Below are positions 33,595 to 43,000 of a stretch of 64,000 bases of DNA, in pieces. The position numbers and the translations under genes were made by a program. The stretch lies in the NCBI GenBank assembly GCA_902475535.1, contig CABRZR010000001.1, forward strand, positions 62,001-126,000, in the 5' to 3' direction. The notes beneath the pieces are model-generated. The model was not told the origin of the DNA. It saw only the letters and a list, made by a program, of their open reading frames with translations, and made no database searches. Numbering within the stretch: the stretch's first letter is position 1; each line of letters starts with the position of its first letter. The stretch is from QAMH01 sp900556425 (GTDB lineage: Bacteria; Actinomycetota; Coriobacteriia; Coriobacteriales; QAMH01).

Positions 33595-36429
33595 ATGAAC
33601 AATTTGGAACGCATGATGGATGTGAAGAGGAGCATGGCGGCAAAAGTGATCGCGGCATTTATGTCCGTGGCACTTGCGCTTACGATGACCAACGTCTCGC
33701 TCTTCGCGAGCTATGCATGGGCTGATGAGCCTGAGCAGGCGGTAGATAACACCGCCGGGGATGATGCCGAAGAGGGAACGCCCGCACCGGAGACGCCTGC
33801 CGAGGAGACGCCTGCCGTTGTCGAGGAAGATGCCGAAGACGAGGCAGAGCCCGCTGCTGAGGAGCCTGTCGAAACTCCCGCTGTCGAAGAAGAGCCCGTC
33901 ACCACCGAGCAGCAGAACAATGCCTCCGTGCTCATGGTTGCCGAAGAGACGATCGTGCATGAGGCGCTTGCGATTGCGCCGATGGGGCTGTTTGATAGCA
34001 AGGAGCTCGATCCTGGCGTAAGCACAAGCCGGAATCAAAAGGTCAAGTGCGGCGAATCGACTTTATTAGTATGTGAGACTATTCCTGGCGATGGCATTAA
34101 TCATGTTGCTGGTACATATACCACATGGAAGTCCGCTGACCCGGCGAACGTGACGGTTGCGCATGGCATTACGGACATCTGGAAATCAACTGCCAGTGTT
34201 ATTGTGAGAAACGTGGATACTGCAACTGTTGTTCATGAGTGCATCGGAGATCATGATCTTTGGATGCGTCATAGAGTGACATACCATATCACCGTTGACC
34301 ACAATTGGGTTGATGTTGAAGAAGAAGCTCCCACTTGCACCGAAGACGGCCACACCGCTGGCAAGAAGTGCACCACTTGCGACAGGACGACCGTCGAGAC
34401 CATCCCCGCCACTGGCCATACCGAAGTTATTGATGAGGCCGTTGCCCCCACCTGCACCACGGACGGTAAAACCGAAGGCAAGCATTGCTCGGTCTGCGGC
34501 GAGACAATCAAAGCCCAGGAGATTGTTCCCGCCAACGGTCACAACGCCGACGGCAAGGTCGAGCACGTGGACGCCACCTGCACCACCGACGGCGTCGTGG
34601 GCGGAACCTACTGCATGGCCTGCGGCGAGGGCAAAGCCGCCGCCGAGGCCATCATTCCTGCAAACGGTCACACCGCCGTCATCGACGCGGCTGTCGCTGC
34701 AACTTGTGAGGCTACGGGCCTGACCGAGGGCTCCCACTGCGACGTCTGCGGCGAGGTCATCGTCGCCCAGGAGATTGTTCCCGCAAAAGGCCACACCGTG
34801 GTCATCGATGATGCTGTTGCTCCTAACTGCACTAGGTCTGGCCTGACCGAGGGTAAGCACTGCTCGGTCTGTGATGAGGTTCTTGTTGCGCAGGAAAAAG
34901 TCGATCCGCTTGGCCATGTTTGGAGCGAATGGGTCGTCATCGAAGATCCCACTTGCACCGAGAAGGGCAAAGAGGCCCAGACTTGCGGTCGTTGCCGTGC
35001 CCAGCAGATAAGAAACGTTGATGCGACCGACCATGAATGGAACGAGGGTGTCGTAACCACTGAACCCACCTGCACCGAGGCTGGTGTCAAGACCTTCACC
35101 TGCAAGCATGACGCAACCCATACCTATACAGAAGCTATCGAGGCCACCGGTCATACCTGGATCAACGTCGAGCACGTGGACGCCACCTGCACCACCGACG
35201 GCGTCGCGGGCGGAACCTACTGCACCGCCTGCGGCGAGGGCAGGGAGGCTGCCGAGACCGTCATTCCTGCTACTGGTCACACTACTGTCATCGACGCGGC
35301 TGTCGCTGCAACCTGCGAGACCGCGGGCCTAACGGCGGGCTCCCACTGCGACGTTTGCGGCACCGTGCTCGTTGCCCAGGAGGTTGCTCCCGCGCTCGGC
35401 CACGACTACGTCGCCGAGACGACTCCCGCCACCTGCGAGAAAGATGGCGAGACGGTCTACACCTGCTCGCACGACGCGACTCACACCTACACCGAGGTCA
35501 TTCCCGCAATTGGCCACGCCTATGGCGAGTGGACCGTCGTGACCCCGGCAACGATTGACGCCGAGGGTCTCGAGCAGCGCGTCTGCGACAACGACCCCGC
35601 GCACGTCGAGACGAGGACCATCGACGTCCTTCCCGCCACGACCATCACCTGGTATGACGAGGACGGCACGACCGTGCTTTCCACCATGCGCTACATCCAG
35701 GGTACCATCGAGCCTAGCTTCGCCGGTGAGGCTCCCGTCAAGGCAGAAGACGCCGACTACACCTATAGCTTCAACGACTGGGAGAACGTGACGAGGACTG
35801 ACTCCGTCATCGCCTACAGGGCTACGTACACCGCGACGGCCAAACCGCAGCCTCCCGTTCCCGTTGATCCCGAGGATCCCACCCCCGTCGATCCGGTAGA
35901 CCCGACGCCGATTGACCCCACTCCGGTAGACCCGACCCCAACCCCGGATCCGACCCCCGTCGACCCGACTCCGACGCCGGACCCTGCCCCGACGCCCACC
36001 CCTGGCGGTGACGACACTGCTACGGGCACCGACGCCGGCACGGGTGCTGGTACCGGCGCTGCAACCACGCCCACGGCTCCCGCCGCGACCGTGATTCCCG
36101 ATGACGCGACACCGCTTGCCGCCGCTCCCGCAGCCGCAGCCGCTGCCCCTGCGGCCGAGACCATCGCCGACGACGCCAATCCTCTGGCCGCCTTCCCCGG
36201 CGAGGAGACCATCGATGACGAGGGCAACCCGCTTGCGTCCTTCGAGCTGGCCCCGCAGTGCTGGGTGCACTGGCTGATGCTCATCGGCATCATCGTCACC
36301 GCTTTCTATGGCATCGGCGTTGTCATCAACCGCCGCAAGGACATTCAGACTGTCGACGAGGTCGAGGCAGAGGTGATGGGCCAGCGCCTGGTGCAGCGCA
36401 GCGACGCCCGCCGTTCGCAGGAGGCCTAA
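33595..36429 (+). CDS. Large repetitive surface protein with Cys-pair repeats
   Basis: The 944-residue secreted, membrane-anchored protein starts with a signal peptide (about residues 1-43, VIAAFMSVALALTMTNVSLFASYAWADE). A Glu/Pro/Ala-rich segment follows (45-115). From about 230 to 690 there are about a dozen repeats with the pattern TC-x8-C-x2-C-x9-P-x2-GH, probably small metal- or disulfide-stabilised modules. A Pro-Thr-Asp wall-spanning stretch (PVDPTPTPDP) lies near 760-800. A C-terminal TM (WLMLIGIIVTAFYGIGVVI) and 30-residue cytoplasmic tail end the protein. There is no LPxTG motif. Such repeats occur in surface proteins of gut bacteria. A stem-loop terminator follows. Confidence 0.85.
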   Translation: MNNLERMMDVKRSMAAKVIAAFMSVALALTMTNVSLFASYAWADEPEQAVDNTAGDDAEEGTPAPETPAEETPAVVEEDAEDEAEPAAEEPVETPAVEEEPVTTEQQNNASVLMVAEETIVHEALAIAPMGLFDSKELDPGVSTSRNQKVKCGESTLLVCETIPGDGINHVAGTYTTWKSADPANVTVAHGITDIWKSTASVIVRNVDTATVVHECIGDHDLWMRHRVTYHITVDHNWVDVEEEAPTCTEDGHTAGKKCTTCDRTTVETIPATGHTEVIDEAVAPTCTTDGKTEGKHCSVCGETIKAQEIVPANGHNADGKVEHVDATCTTDGVVGGTYCMACGEGKAAAEAIIPANGHTAVIDAAVAATCEATGLTEGSHCDVCGEVIVAQEIVPAKGHTVVIDDAVAPNCTRSGLTEGKHCSVCDEVLVAQEKVDPLGHVWSEWVVIEDPTCTEKGKEAQTCGRCRAQQIRNVDATDHEWNEGVVTTEPTCTEAGVKTFTCKHDATHTYTEAIEATGHTWINVEHVDATCTTDGVAGGTYCTACGEGREAAETVIPATGHTTVIDAAVAATCETAGLTAGSHCDVCGTVLVAQEVAPALGHDYVAETTPATCEKDGETVYTCSHDATHTYTEVIPAIGHAYGEWTVVTPATIDAEGLEQRVCDNDPAHVETRTIDVLPATTITWYDEDGTTVLSTMRYIQGTIEPSFAGEAPVKAEDADYTYSFNDWENVTRTDSVIAYRATYTATAKPQPPVPVDPEDPTPVDPVDPTPIDPTPVDPTPTPDPTPVDPTPTPDPAPTPTPGGDDTATGTDAGTGAGTGAATTPTAPAATVIPDDATPLAAAPAAAAAAPAAETIADDANPLAAFPGEETIDDEGNPLASFELAPQCWVHWLMLIGIIVTAFYGIGVVINRRKDIQTVDEVEAEVMGQRLVQRSDARRSQEA

Positions 36430-36455
36430 GCAACAACTCGCGCGACATATCTACC

Positions 36456-36495
36456 ACAAAGGATGCGGTCCCAATCGGGGCCGCATCCTTTTGTA
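36456..36495 (+). terminator. Terminator of the surface protein gene
   Basis: AAAGGATGCGGTCCC-AATC-GGGGCCGCATCCTTTT, a strong GC stem with a T-run, 27 bp past the stop. Confidence 0.9.
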
Positions 36496-36609
36496 TAAAC
36501 GGCAGTCAACCATGCTATAACTCAAAAAACGGCTACAAAATTTTACGCTTGCTTTTATAGCCGCAAAATCATATATTCTTACAATAAATACGTGCGAAAA
36601 GAGGCGTTC

Positions 36610-37857
36610 ATGAAAGAAGCACGAGATCTTGAGTTCAAAGTTGCCGTTAACAACAACTTTCTGAAAACAGTCAGCGCATTTGCAAATTATGGAAGAGGGA
36701 CGATCCTGTTTGGTGTGGACGATCGGGGAAAAGAGGTTGGGGTCGACAATCCAAAACAGACCTGCCTCGACATAGAGCACAAGATAAACGACTCGATATC
36801 CCCAATGCCCGATTATTCCCTGGAGGTAAACAAAAGGAACAATGTCATAACCTTGGCCGTAGAAAAGGGAATGGACGTTCCCTACCTGTACAAAGCGAAG
36901 GCGTACAAAAGGCATGACACCTCAACCGTTGAGGTAGACACGCTCGAGTTGAAGAGACTCATCCTCGAGGGGGAGAACCTCACATACGACCAAACCCCCT
37001 CGCAACATCCCCAGGGAACATACAAAACGCTTGAAAAGAAGCTAGGCGCTGCCTTGGGGGTAAACGCCCTGACCGACGACACGCTGAAGACACTTGAGCT
37101 GATTCGATTCGATGGCACCCTGACGATAGCAGGGGAGTTGTTCAGCGATGACAACGGAATCCTCGGCATTGACATTGCACGCTTCGGTGAATCCATTGAC
37201 ATCTTTCTCGACAGAGTGAGGTTCGAAAAAGAATCGATACTTGAGCAATATGACAAAGCGCTGGAGATGTTCCGCACCTTTTACACCTACGAGGAAGTCA
37301 AAGGCGCTGAACGAGTGCGAAAAGAGAGCATTCCCGAAGAGGCTTACCGCGAGGCGATTGCTAACGCGCTCGTCCATCGCCAGTGGGATGTTCGGGCTGC
37401 GATTCGGGTAGCCATGCATCCCGACCGTATCGAAATCTATTCACCCGGGGGCTTGCCCGAGGGTCTTTCGGAAAAGGACTATCTTGAGGGGCAAGTGGTG
37501 GTTCTGCGCAACCCTATCGTTGCAAACGTATTTTTCAGACTTCGCCTGATAGAGAGTTTTGGAACGGGCATACTCCGCATCAAGAACGCCTATAAGCACT
37601 CGAAGAAGAAGCCACGCTTCAAGATTGACGAGAACGTCATAGTCATTACCTTGCCCTTGGTTGACGAAAACGCTGCGCTTTCAGATGATGAAGCGCGCGT
37701 TATCGATGTGCTGAGGGGACGCAAGGCCTCGACTAGCGAGCTTTCCTCCGATACCGGATTTGGCAAAACGAAGCTCCAGAAGCTGTTGCGTGGCCTCGAA
37801 GAGGGTGGCTATATCACCATATCCGGACGTGGTAGGGGAACGCGATACAAGGCTTGA
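36610..37857 (+). CDS. AlbA_2/RecG-like ATP-binding transcriptional regulator
   Basis: The protein has 415 residues. The N-terminal AlbA_2 domain reads EARDLEFKVAVNNNFLKTVSAFANYGRGTILFGVDDRG. The middle HATPase_c_4-type domain (EEAYREAIANALVHRQWDV, IYSPGGLPEGL, NPIVANVFFRLRLIESFGTGILRI) is often annotated as RecG-like but lacks helicase motifs. The C-terminal winged helix is VIDVLRGRKASTSELSSDTGFGKTKLQKLLRGLEEGG. The start is ATG 36610 (GAGG 5 bp upstream); the GTG 18 bp earlier lacks a signal. Base composition of the upstream 60 bp is notably AT-rich. Confidence 0.85.
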   Translation: MKEARDLEFKVAVNNNFLKTVSAFANYGRGTILFGVDDRGKEVGVDNPKQTCLDIEHKINDSISPMPDYSLEVNKRNNVITLAVEKGMDVPYLYKAKAYKRHDTSTVEVDTLELKRLILEGENLTYDQTPSQHPQGTYKTLEKKLGAALGVNALTDDTLKTLELIRFDGTLTIAGELFSDDNGILGIDIARFGESIDIFLDRVRFEKESILEQYDKALEMFRTFYTYEEVKGAERVRKESIPEEAYREAIANALVHRQWDVRAAIRVAMHPDRIEIYSPGGLPEGLSEKDYLEGQVVVLRNPIVANVFFRLRLIESFGTGILRIKNAYKHSKKKPRFKIDENVIVITLPLVDENAALSDDEARVIDVLRGRKASTSELSSDTGFGKTKLQKLLRGLEEGGYITISGRGRGTRYKA

Positions 37858-37992
37858 GCACCCTTCTTTTTCACGTGGCTTATCGCCCTGCTTGCCCCGT
37901 TCAGGGCGCTCGAATCGACAAACAGGCCGCACGTACTGTGAAGATGCCTATAATGTGCAGGAATATCGCAACCGACACGCATTGGGGAGAAC

Positions 37993-39546
37993 ATGGAGTT
38001 TGTCGGAACCTTCTGGGCGCTCGTGCCGCCCATCGTCGCCATTGTCCTGGCGCTTATCACCAAGGAAACCTACACGTCGTTGTTCGTCGGCATCGTCGTG
38101 GGTGCGCTTCTGCTCGCGGGGTTCGACCCGATCAACACCGTCAACTACATCATCGTCGGTGAGATTGGCGAGGGAGAAGACGCCATGGCGGTCGGCTTCC
38201 TCAACGCCATCAGCGACCCATGGAATGCAGGTATCTTCGTCTTCCTCGTGATGCTCGGCATCATGGTCGCGCTCGTCAACAAGGCGGGTGGATCGGCGGC
38301 ATTCGGCGCTTGGGCGGCCAAGCACATCAAGACGCGTGTCGGCGCACAACTCGCCACCTTCGCCCTCGGCGTGCTCATCTTCATCGACGATTACTTCAAC
38401 TGTCTCACGGTCGGTGCGGTCATGCGCCCCGTGACCGACGAGCAGAAGATCTCGCGCGCCAAGCTGTCCTACATCATTGATGCTACCGCCGCGCCCATCT
38501 GCATGATCGCCCCCATCTCGTCCTGGGCAGCCGCGGTTTCCGCCACGGCAGCCGACCTAGACTCCGGCATCACGGGCATCCAGCTCTTCATCCAGGCGAT
38601 TCCCTATAACTTCTACTCGCTGCTCACCATCGTCTTCGTCATCGTCATCGTTGTCATGGGCTTTGACTACGGCCCCATGGCGCGTGCCGAGATCGAGGCG
38701 TATCGCGATGGCATGCTGGGCTCGCTCGGCAACGAGGAAAAGCTCGACAATCCTCGCGCCAAGCTCATCGACATGCTCATTCCCATCCTCGTCCTCATCG
38801 TATGCTGCATAATCGGCATGATGTTCGTGGGTGGTTTCTGGGATCCCGAGGCCGAGGGCTTTGGCGATCTGGCCCTGGCGTTTGGCAATACCGACGCGTC
38901 GGTCGGCCTGCCTTGGGGCTCCATCATCGCGCTCGTCTTTACCTTCATCTACCTGCTGTGTCGTCGCGTCATCACCTTTGGTGACGCGGCCGTCTGCATC
39001 GTCGACGGCTTCAAGGCGATGGTGCCCGCGCTGCTCATCCTCACCTTTGCGCTCACCCTCAAGCTCGCGACTTCCGCGCTCGGTGCCGATGTCTTTGTCG
39101 CCGGGCTCATGGAAGGTGCCGCTGCCGGGCTGTATAGCATGCTCCCCGCGATCATCTTCCTCGTTGCCCTGGGCCTTGCGTTTGCCACGGGCACGAGCTG
39201 GGGTACCTTTGGCATCCTCATTCCGATTGTGCTGCCCATCTTTACCGGTCAGCCCGAACTGCTCACCATCGGCATTTCGGCGTGCCTTGCCGGTGCGGTT
39301 TGCGGCGATCACTGCTCGCCCATTTCCGACACCACCATCATGGCGTCCGCCGGTGCTAACGTGAACCACATCGTGCATGTCCAGACCCAGCTGCCCTACG
39401 TGCTTACGGTGGCGGCCATCTCGTTTGTCTGCTTCGTTATTGCCGGCTTTGTGCAGAACTGGATTATCTGCCTTGCCATCGGCATCGTGCTCGTGGTGGG
39501 TGCCCTCTTCGTGCTGCGCAAGACCATCGGCAAGCGCGTGACATAA
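37993..39546 (+). CDS. NhaC-family Na+/H+ antiporter
   Basis: The 517-residue polytopic transporter has about 12 hydrophobic segments. It shows VALITKETYTSLFVGIVVGALL, GALIFIDDYFNCLTVGAVMRPVTDE (the paired acids in membrane are typical of NhaC/MleN-like exchangers), IDATAAPICMIAPISSWAAAVS, FATGTSWGTFGILIPI and GDHCSPISDTTIMASAGA. It is likely to exchange Na+ or an organic anion for H+. GGGGAGA precedes the ATG. A half family A element and then the adenylation gene follow within 45 bp, so it may share a transcript with them. Confidence 0.9.
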   Translation: MEFVGTFWALVPPIVAIVLALITKETYTSLFVGIVVGALLLAGFDPINTVNYIIVGEIGEGEDAMAVGFLNAISDPWNAGIFVFLVMLGIMVALVNKAGGSAAFGAWAAKHIKTRVGAQLATFALGVLIFIDDYFNCLTVGAVMRPVTDEQKISRAKLSYIIDATAAPICMIAPISSWAAAVSATAADLDSGITGIQLFIQAIPYNFYSLLTIVFVIVIVVMGFDYGPMARAEIEAYRDGMLGSLGNEEKLDNPRAKLIDMLIPILVLIVCCIIGMMFVGGFWDPEAEGFGDLALAFGNTDASVGLPWGSIIALVFTFIYLLCRRVITFGDAAVCIVDGFKAMVPALLILTFALTLKLATSALGADVFVAGLMEGAAAGLYSMLPAIIFLVALGLAFATGTSWGTFGILIPIVLPIFTGQPELLTIGISACLAGAVCGDHCSPISDTTIMASAGANVNHIVHVQTQLPYVLTVAAISFVCFVIAGFVQNWIICLAIGIVLVVGALFVLRKTIGKRVT

Positions 39547-39547
39547 C

Positions 39548-39570
39548 GTGCCTGGCACACTGTCTCATTT
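39548..39570. repeat. Family A half element, copy 4
   Basis: A single unit, GTGCCTGGCACACTGTCTCA, directly after the antiporter stop with no inverted partner. It is followed by TTTC. Confidence 0.65.
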
Positions 39571-39590
39571 CTAGGTCAGAGGAACAGGTT

Positions 39591-41093
39591 ATGACTAACG
39601 TACTCGAGTGGCTCGAGAAACGGGCGCAGGAAATGCCCGACAAGGTCGCGTTTGCCGACGAGCACGACGAGGTGAGCTTCCTCGACCTCATGCGACGCGC
39701 CCGTTCCGTTGGCTCCTATCTTGCCGGCATCGTCGACGAGCGCAGCCCCATCGCCTGCTACATGGAGAAGAGCACCCAGACACTCGCGGCCATGCTCGGC
39801 GCCGTCTACGCTCGTTGCTGCTATTCGATTATCGACGTGCGTCAGCCGGCGTCACGCGCCCGCGCCATCGTCGATAAGCTCGCTGCTCCCGTCGTGCTTG
39901 CGGATGCGAAGAACTTTGATGCCGCATGGGAGGCCTTCGATGGCTACCTGGTGATATGCCTCGAGGATATCGTCGACACGCGTGCCGATAGCAGCCTGCT
40001 TGCCAAGCGCCGTGCCGCCTCGCTCGACACCGACCCGCTGTATATCAACTTCACGTCGGGCTCCACGGGCACCCCCAAGGGGGTCGTCGTGAGTCACCGC
40101 TCCGTCATCGACTTCATCCCGTCGTTCACCTCGATTTTCGACATCACGAAAGACGATGTGCTAGCCAATCAGGCGCCTTTCGACTTCGATGTGTCGGTCA
40201 AGGATATCTACGGCGGTCTCGCTACGGGCGCGACCGTGCAGATGATCCCGCGCGAGTACTTTAGCGTTCCCGTGAACCTCATGGACTTCCTTGTCGAGCG
40301 CGAGGTCACCGTTTGCACCTGGGCCGTGAGCGCGATGTGCTTCGTCTCCATGATGGGTGGCTTCGAGTATTGCGTGCCCACAACGATTCGCGCGGTCATC
40401 TTCAGCGGCGAGGTCATGCCGCCCAAGCAGCTTGCCGTGTGGCGCGAGGCGCTGCCCGATGCCATGTTCGTGAACGTGTACGGCCCCACCGAGGTAACCT
40501 GCAACTGCACCTACCACATCATCGTGCGCGACTACGCAAAGGATGAGGTCATTCCCATGGGTAGGCCCTTCCCCAACGAACACGTCTTCCTTCTTGACGA
40601 CGATGACCGGCTCGTTGACGAGCCCGGCGTCGAGGGTGAGCTTTGCGTTGTCGGCACCTGCCTGGCGCTCGGTTACTACAATGATCCCGAGAAGACTGCC
40701 GAAGTCTTCGTGCAGAACCCCCTCACGCAGGCATTTCCCGAGACGATGTACCGCACGGGTGACGTGGCCGTGCTCGACGAGGCAGGACGATTCGTGTATC
40801 GCGGTCGTAAGGATCACCAGATCAAGCACCTGGGTCAACGCATCGAGCTCGGTGAAATCGATGCCGCGGCGCACGCGGTCGAGGGCGTGAAGCGTGCTTG
40901 CACGGTCTACGAACCGCGCAAGAAGCGCATTCTCATGTTCTATGCCGGCTCCTGTGACAAGGAAGCTCTTGCCGATGCGCTCAAGGCGTCCCTGCCGCAA
41001 TACATGGTGCCCAACAAGATCCGACAGCTGGATGGCATGCCCCTCACCAAGAACGGCAAGATCGACCGCCAGGCGCTCCTCGATATAGAATGA
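39591..41093 (+). CDS. DltA-like amino acid adenylation enzyme (AMP-forming)
   Basis: The 500-residue ANL-superfamily enzyme resembles D-alanine--carrier protein ligase. A3 motif YINFTSGSTGTPKG at 151-164, FDFDVSVKDIY, NVYGPTEVTCNCTYH, YRTGDVAVLDEAGRFVYRGRKDHQIKHLGQRIELGEID (A7-A8) and the catalytic Lys in LTKNGKIDRQAL near the C-terminus. With the PLP decarboxylase and carrier protein genes behind it (47 bp and 69 bp gaps), it probably activates an amino acid and loads it on that carrier. DltB and DltD are absent, so teichoic acid D-alanylation is not implied. GAGGAACAGG precedes the ATG. Its TGA stop is part of a family C hairpin. Confidence 0.85.
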   Translation: MTNVLEWLEKRAQEMPDKVAFADEHDEVSFLDLMRRARSVGSYLAGIVDERSPIACYMEKSTQTLAAMLGAVYARCCYSIIDVRQPASRARAIVDKLAAPVVLADAKNFDAAWEAFDGYLVICLEDIVDTRADSSLLAKRRAASLDTDPLYINFTSGSTGTPKGVVVSHRSVIDFIPSFTSIFDITKDDVLANQAPFDFDVSVKDIYGGLATGATVQMIPREYFSVPVNLMDFLVEREVTVCTWAVSAMCFVSMMGGFEYCVPTTIRAVIFSGEVMPPKQLAVWREALPDAMFVNVYGPTEVTCNCTYHIIVRDYAKDEVIPMGRPFPNEHVFLLDDDDRLVDEPGVEGELCVVGTCLALGYYNDPEKTAEVFVQNPLTQAFPETMYRTGDVAVLDEAGRFVYRGRKDHQIKHLGQRIELGEIDAAAHAVEGVKRACTVYEPRKKRILMFYAGSCDKEALADALKASLPQYMVPNKIRQLDGMPLTKNGKIDRQALLDIE

Positions 41094-41127
41094 GACAAAA
41101 CCCGCCGGGTCACTTTTGTCTCATTTT
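41089..41127 (+). terminator. Family C hairpin overlapping the adenylation gene stop
   Basis: ATGAGACAAAA and TTTTGTCTCAT arms around CCCGCCGGGTCAC, followed by TTTCGG. The TGA stop (41091-41093) lies in the left arm. Confidence 0.75.
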
Positions 41128-41140
41128 CGGAGGATGTGAC

Positions 41141-42325
41141 ATGAACAACAGCGAGCTTCTCGAGATTGCCGAGGAATACGGCACGCCCACCTTCGTCTTC
41201 GATGTGCGGGAGTTCTGGCAGCGCCTCGATAAGATTGCCGACATCTTCGGCGAGGACGTGCGCCTCTGCTTCGCGATGAAGGCCAACCCCTTCCTTGCGG
41301 CCGCCGCAGCCGATCACGGGGAGCGCCTTGAGGTGTGCAGCCCCGGCGAGCTCGCCATTTGCGAGGACGTTGGCATCTCCGCAAACCAGATCGTGTATTC
41401 GGGCGTGAACAAGCAGGCCAGCGATATCGCTCGCGCCATCGCCTACCGTGTCGGCGTGCTCACGGCCGAGTCGAAGCTCCACGTCGAGCTCATCGAGCAG
41501 TGCGCGGCACAAGCCCAGACCACAGTGGACGTGTTGCTGCGCCTCAATGCCGGGAGTCAGTTCGGTATGTCGAAGGACGACTTGCTCGAGGTCATCGACC
41601 AGCGCGAGAGCTACCCGCATCTCAACATCGTGGGGCTGCATTACTTCGTGGGCACGCAGCGCAAGAAGCTCAAGCACCAGATTCGTGAGCTCGAGAAGTT
41701 GCGTGCGTTGATTGCGGAGCTGGAAGACGAGCACGGCTTCGAGGTGCAGCGCCTCGAGTACGGTCCCGGTCTGGCCGTGCCGTACTTTGCAGACGATGAC
41801 TTCACGGACGATCTTGCACCGGCCCGCGAGTTGACCCCGTACATCCAGGAACTTGGACGCGATGTAGAGGTCACGGTCGAGATGGGCCGCTTCTTCTCCG
41901 CTTCGTGTGGCACCTACCTTACGCGCGTTGCCGACCTCAAGGAAAACGACGGCACGAACTACTGCATCCTCGACGGCGGCATCAATCATCTTACGTATGC
42001 CGGACAGGTCATGGGCCTCAAGGTGCCCGTGACCGTCAACCTCTCGGCGATGGCCGATGCCATGCGTGCGCAGGATACGCGGAGCTGGACGCTCTGCGGC
42101 AGCCTCTGCACCGTCAACGACGTGCTCGTGCGCGAGGTCGAGCTCGATTCGCTCGAGATGGGTGATGTGCTCGCGTTCGCCAACGCCGGCGCGTATTCCG
42201 TGACCGAGGGTGTCCACCTGTTTTTGAGCCGCACGATGCCGCGCGTGGTCTTGCGCTATGATGGCGGAAGCGAGCTTGCCCGCGATTTCATCGAGACGAG
42301 CACGCTCAACACACCGCAAAAATGA
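41141..42325 (+). CDS. PLP-dependent decarboxylase, DAP/ornithine decarboxylase fold III
   Basis: The protein has 394 residues. A PLP barrel with FAMKANPFLAAAAADHG (the Lys forms the Schiff base), EVCSPGELAICEDVGI, IVYSGVNKQ, GLHYFVGTQRKKL and EYGPGLAVPYF. The C-terminal beta domain has SLCTVNDVLVRE and GDVLAFANAGAYSVTEG, the second-subunit active-site cysteine motif. It resembles LysA, but its position between an adenylation enzyme and a carrier protein suggests action on an amino acid for carrier loading. AGGATGTG before ATG 41141 sets the start. Its TGA stop lies in a family B hairpin. Confidence 0.88.
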   Translation: MNNSELLEIAEEYGTPTFVFDVREFWQRLDKIADIFGEDVRLCFAMKANPFLAAAAADHGERLEVCSPGELAICEDVGISANQIVYSGVNKQASDIARAIAYRVGVLTAESKLHVELIEQCAAQAQTTVDVLLRLNAGSQFGMSKDDLLEVIDQRESYPHLNIVGLHYFVGTQRKKLKHQIRELEKLRALIAELEDEHGFEVQRLEYGPGLAVPYFADDDFTDDLAPARELTPYIQELGRDVEVTVEMGRFFSASCGTYLTRVADLKENDGTNYCILDGGINHLTYAGQVMGLKVPVTVNLSAMADAMRAQDTRSWTLCGSLCTVNDVLVREVELDSLEMGDVLAFANAGAYSVTEGVHLFLSRTMPRVVLRYDGGSELARDFIETSTLNTPQK

Positions 42326-42352
42326 GACAGTTGCTCTGAGCAACTGTCTCAT
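42322..42352 (+). terminator. Family B hairpin overlapping the decarboxylase stop
   Basis: The same 15-bp arms as at 26409, with a central T. The left arm contains the TGA stop of the decarboxylase (42323-42325). Confidence 0.75.
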
Positions 42353-42394
42353 TAGCAACAGGGTCCGGCACAAGAATTGACGAGAGGAAGCACC

Positions 42395-42640
42395 ATGGAC
42401 GACATCACGCTTGAGGCCATCATCGACCTGCTCAAGGACGTTGAGGAAAACGTTGACTACGAGAACTGCACCGCACTGGTCGACGAGCGCTTCCTCGACT
42501 CCTTCGACATTCTCGCGATCATCAATGCCATTGACGACGAGTTCGACATCGCCGTGCCAGCCAAGGAAGTCGTCCCGGCAAACTTCAACAGCGCCCAGGG
42601 AATCTACGAGATGGTGCTGCGCCTAGCCGAAGAGGAGTAG
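42395..42640 (+). CDS. Acyl/aminoacyl carrier protein
   Basis: The 81-residue acidic four-helix carrier shows a phosphopantetheine site at Ser36 in RFLDSFDILAIINAID, then EFDIAVPAKEVVPANFNSAQGIYEMV. The LDSFD form resembles DltC and free-standing NRPS-type carriers. GAGAGGAAG lies 6 bp before ATG 42395. It is the third gene of the adenylation-decarboxylase-carrier cassette and is presumed to accept the activated amino acid. Confidence 0.88.
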   Translation: MDDITLEAIIDLLKDVEENVDYENCTALVDERFLDSFDILAIINAIDDEFDIAVPAKEVVPANFNSAQGIYEMVLRLAEEE

Positions 42641-42661
42641 GGCGTAGTCACCGCCATTGCC

Positions 42662-42991
42662 CTAGGCGATGCCCATCGCGCAATCTGCCGTGATGGGTTC
42701 GATCGCCTCGATGTCGTCGCGATGCTCCTCGAGCGACTTCCATATGTCGACCTTGGCCTGCATATTCATCCAGAACTGCGGGGTCGTGCCGAAGAGGCGC
42801 CCCAGGCGCAGGCACATGTCGGGGCTCAGGGCGCGCTTCTCGCGCACGATGTCGTTGATGGTTTGGCGGGTGACCCCGATCCGCTGGGCCAGGCCTGCGA
42901 CCGTGAGCCCGAGCTCCGGCATGTACTCCTCGCGCAGAAACTCGCCAGGATGGATTGGCTCGCGCGAAACCACGATCATCTCATCATCCAT
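42662..42991 (-). CDS. higA: HigA-family antitoxin
   Basis: The protein has 109 residues. The signature is PIHPGEFLREEYMPELGLTVAGLAQRIGVTRQTINDIVREKRALSPDMCLRLGRLFGTTPQFWMNMQ, an XRE helix-turn-helix that both represses the operon and neutralises HigB. A short acidic C-terminus follows. It comes second after the toxin gene (9-bp gap), the order typical of higBA. Confidence 0.92.
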   Translation of the reverse strand: MDDEMIVVSREPIHPGEFLREEYMPELGLTVAGLAQRIGVTRQTINDIVREKRALSPDMCLRLGRLFGTTPQFWMNMQAKVDIWKSLEEHRDDIEAIEPITADCAMGIA

Positions 42992-43000
42992 GAACCCTCC

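Noticed and set aside
36610..37857. RecG helicase
   Set aside because: The protein lacks Walker A and DEAD/DEAH helicase motifs; it is the AlbA_2/HATPase type often misnamed RecG.
37861..37880. TTTTTCACGTGGC as a further parS site
   Set aside because: Only half of the palindrome matches; the right arm differs at most positions.
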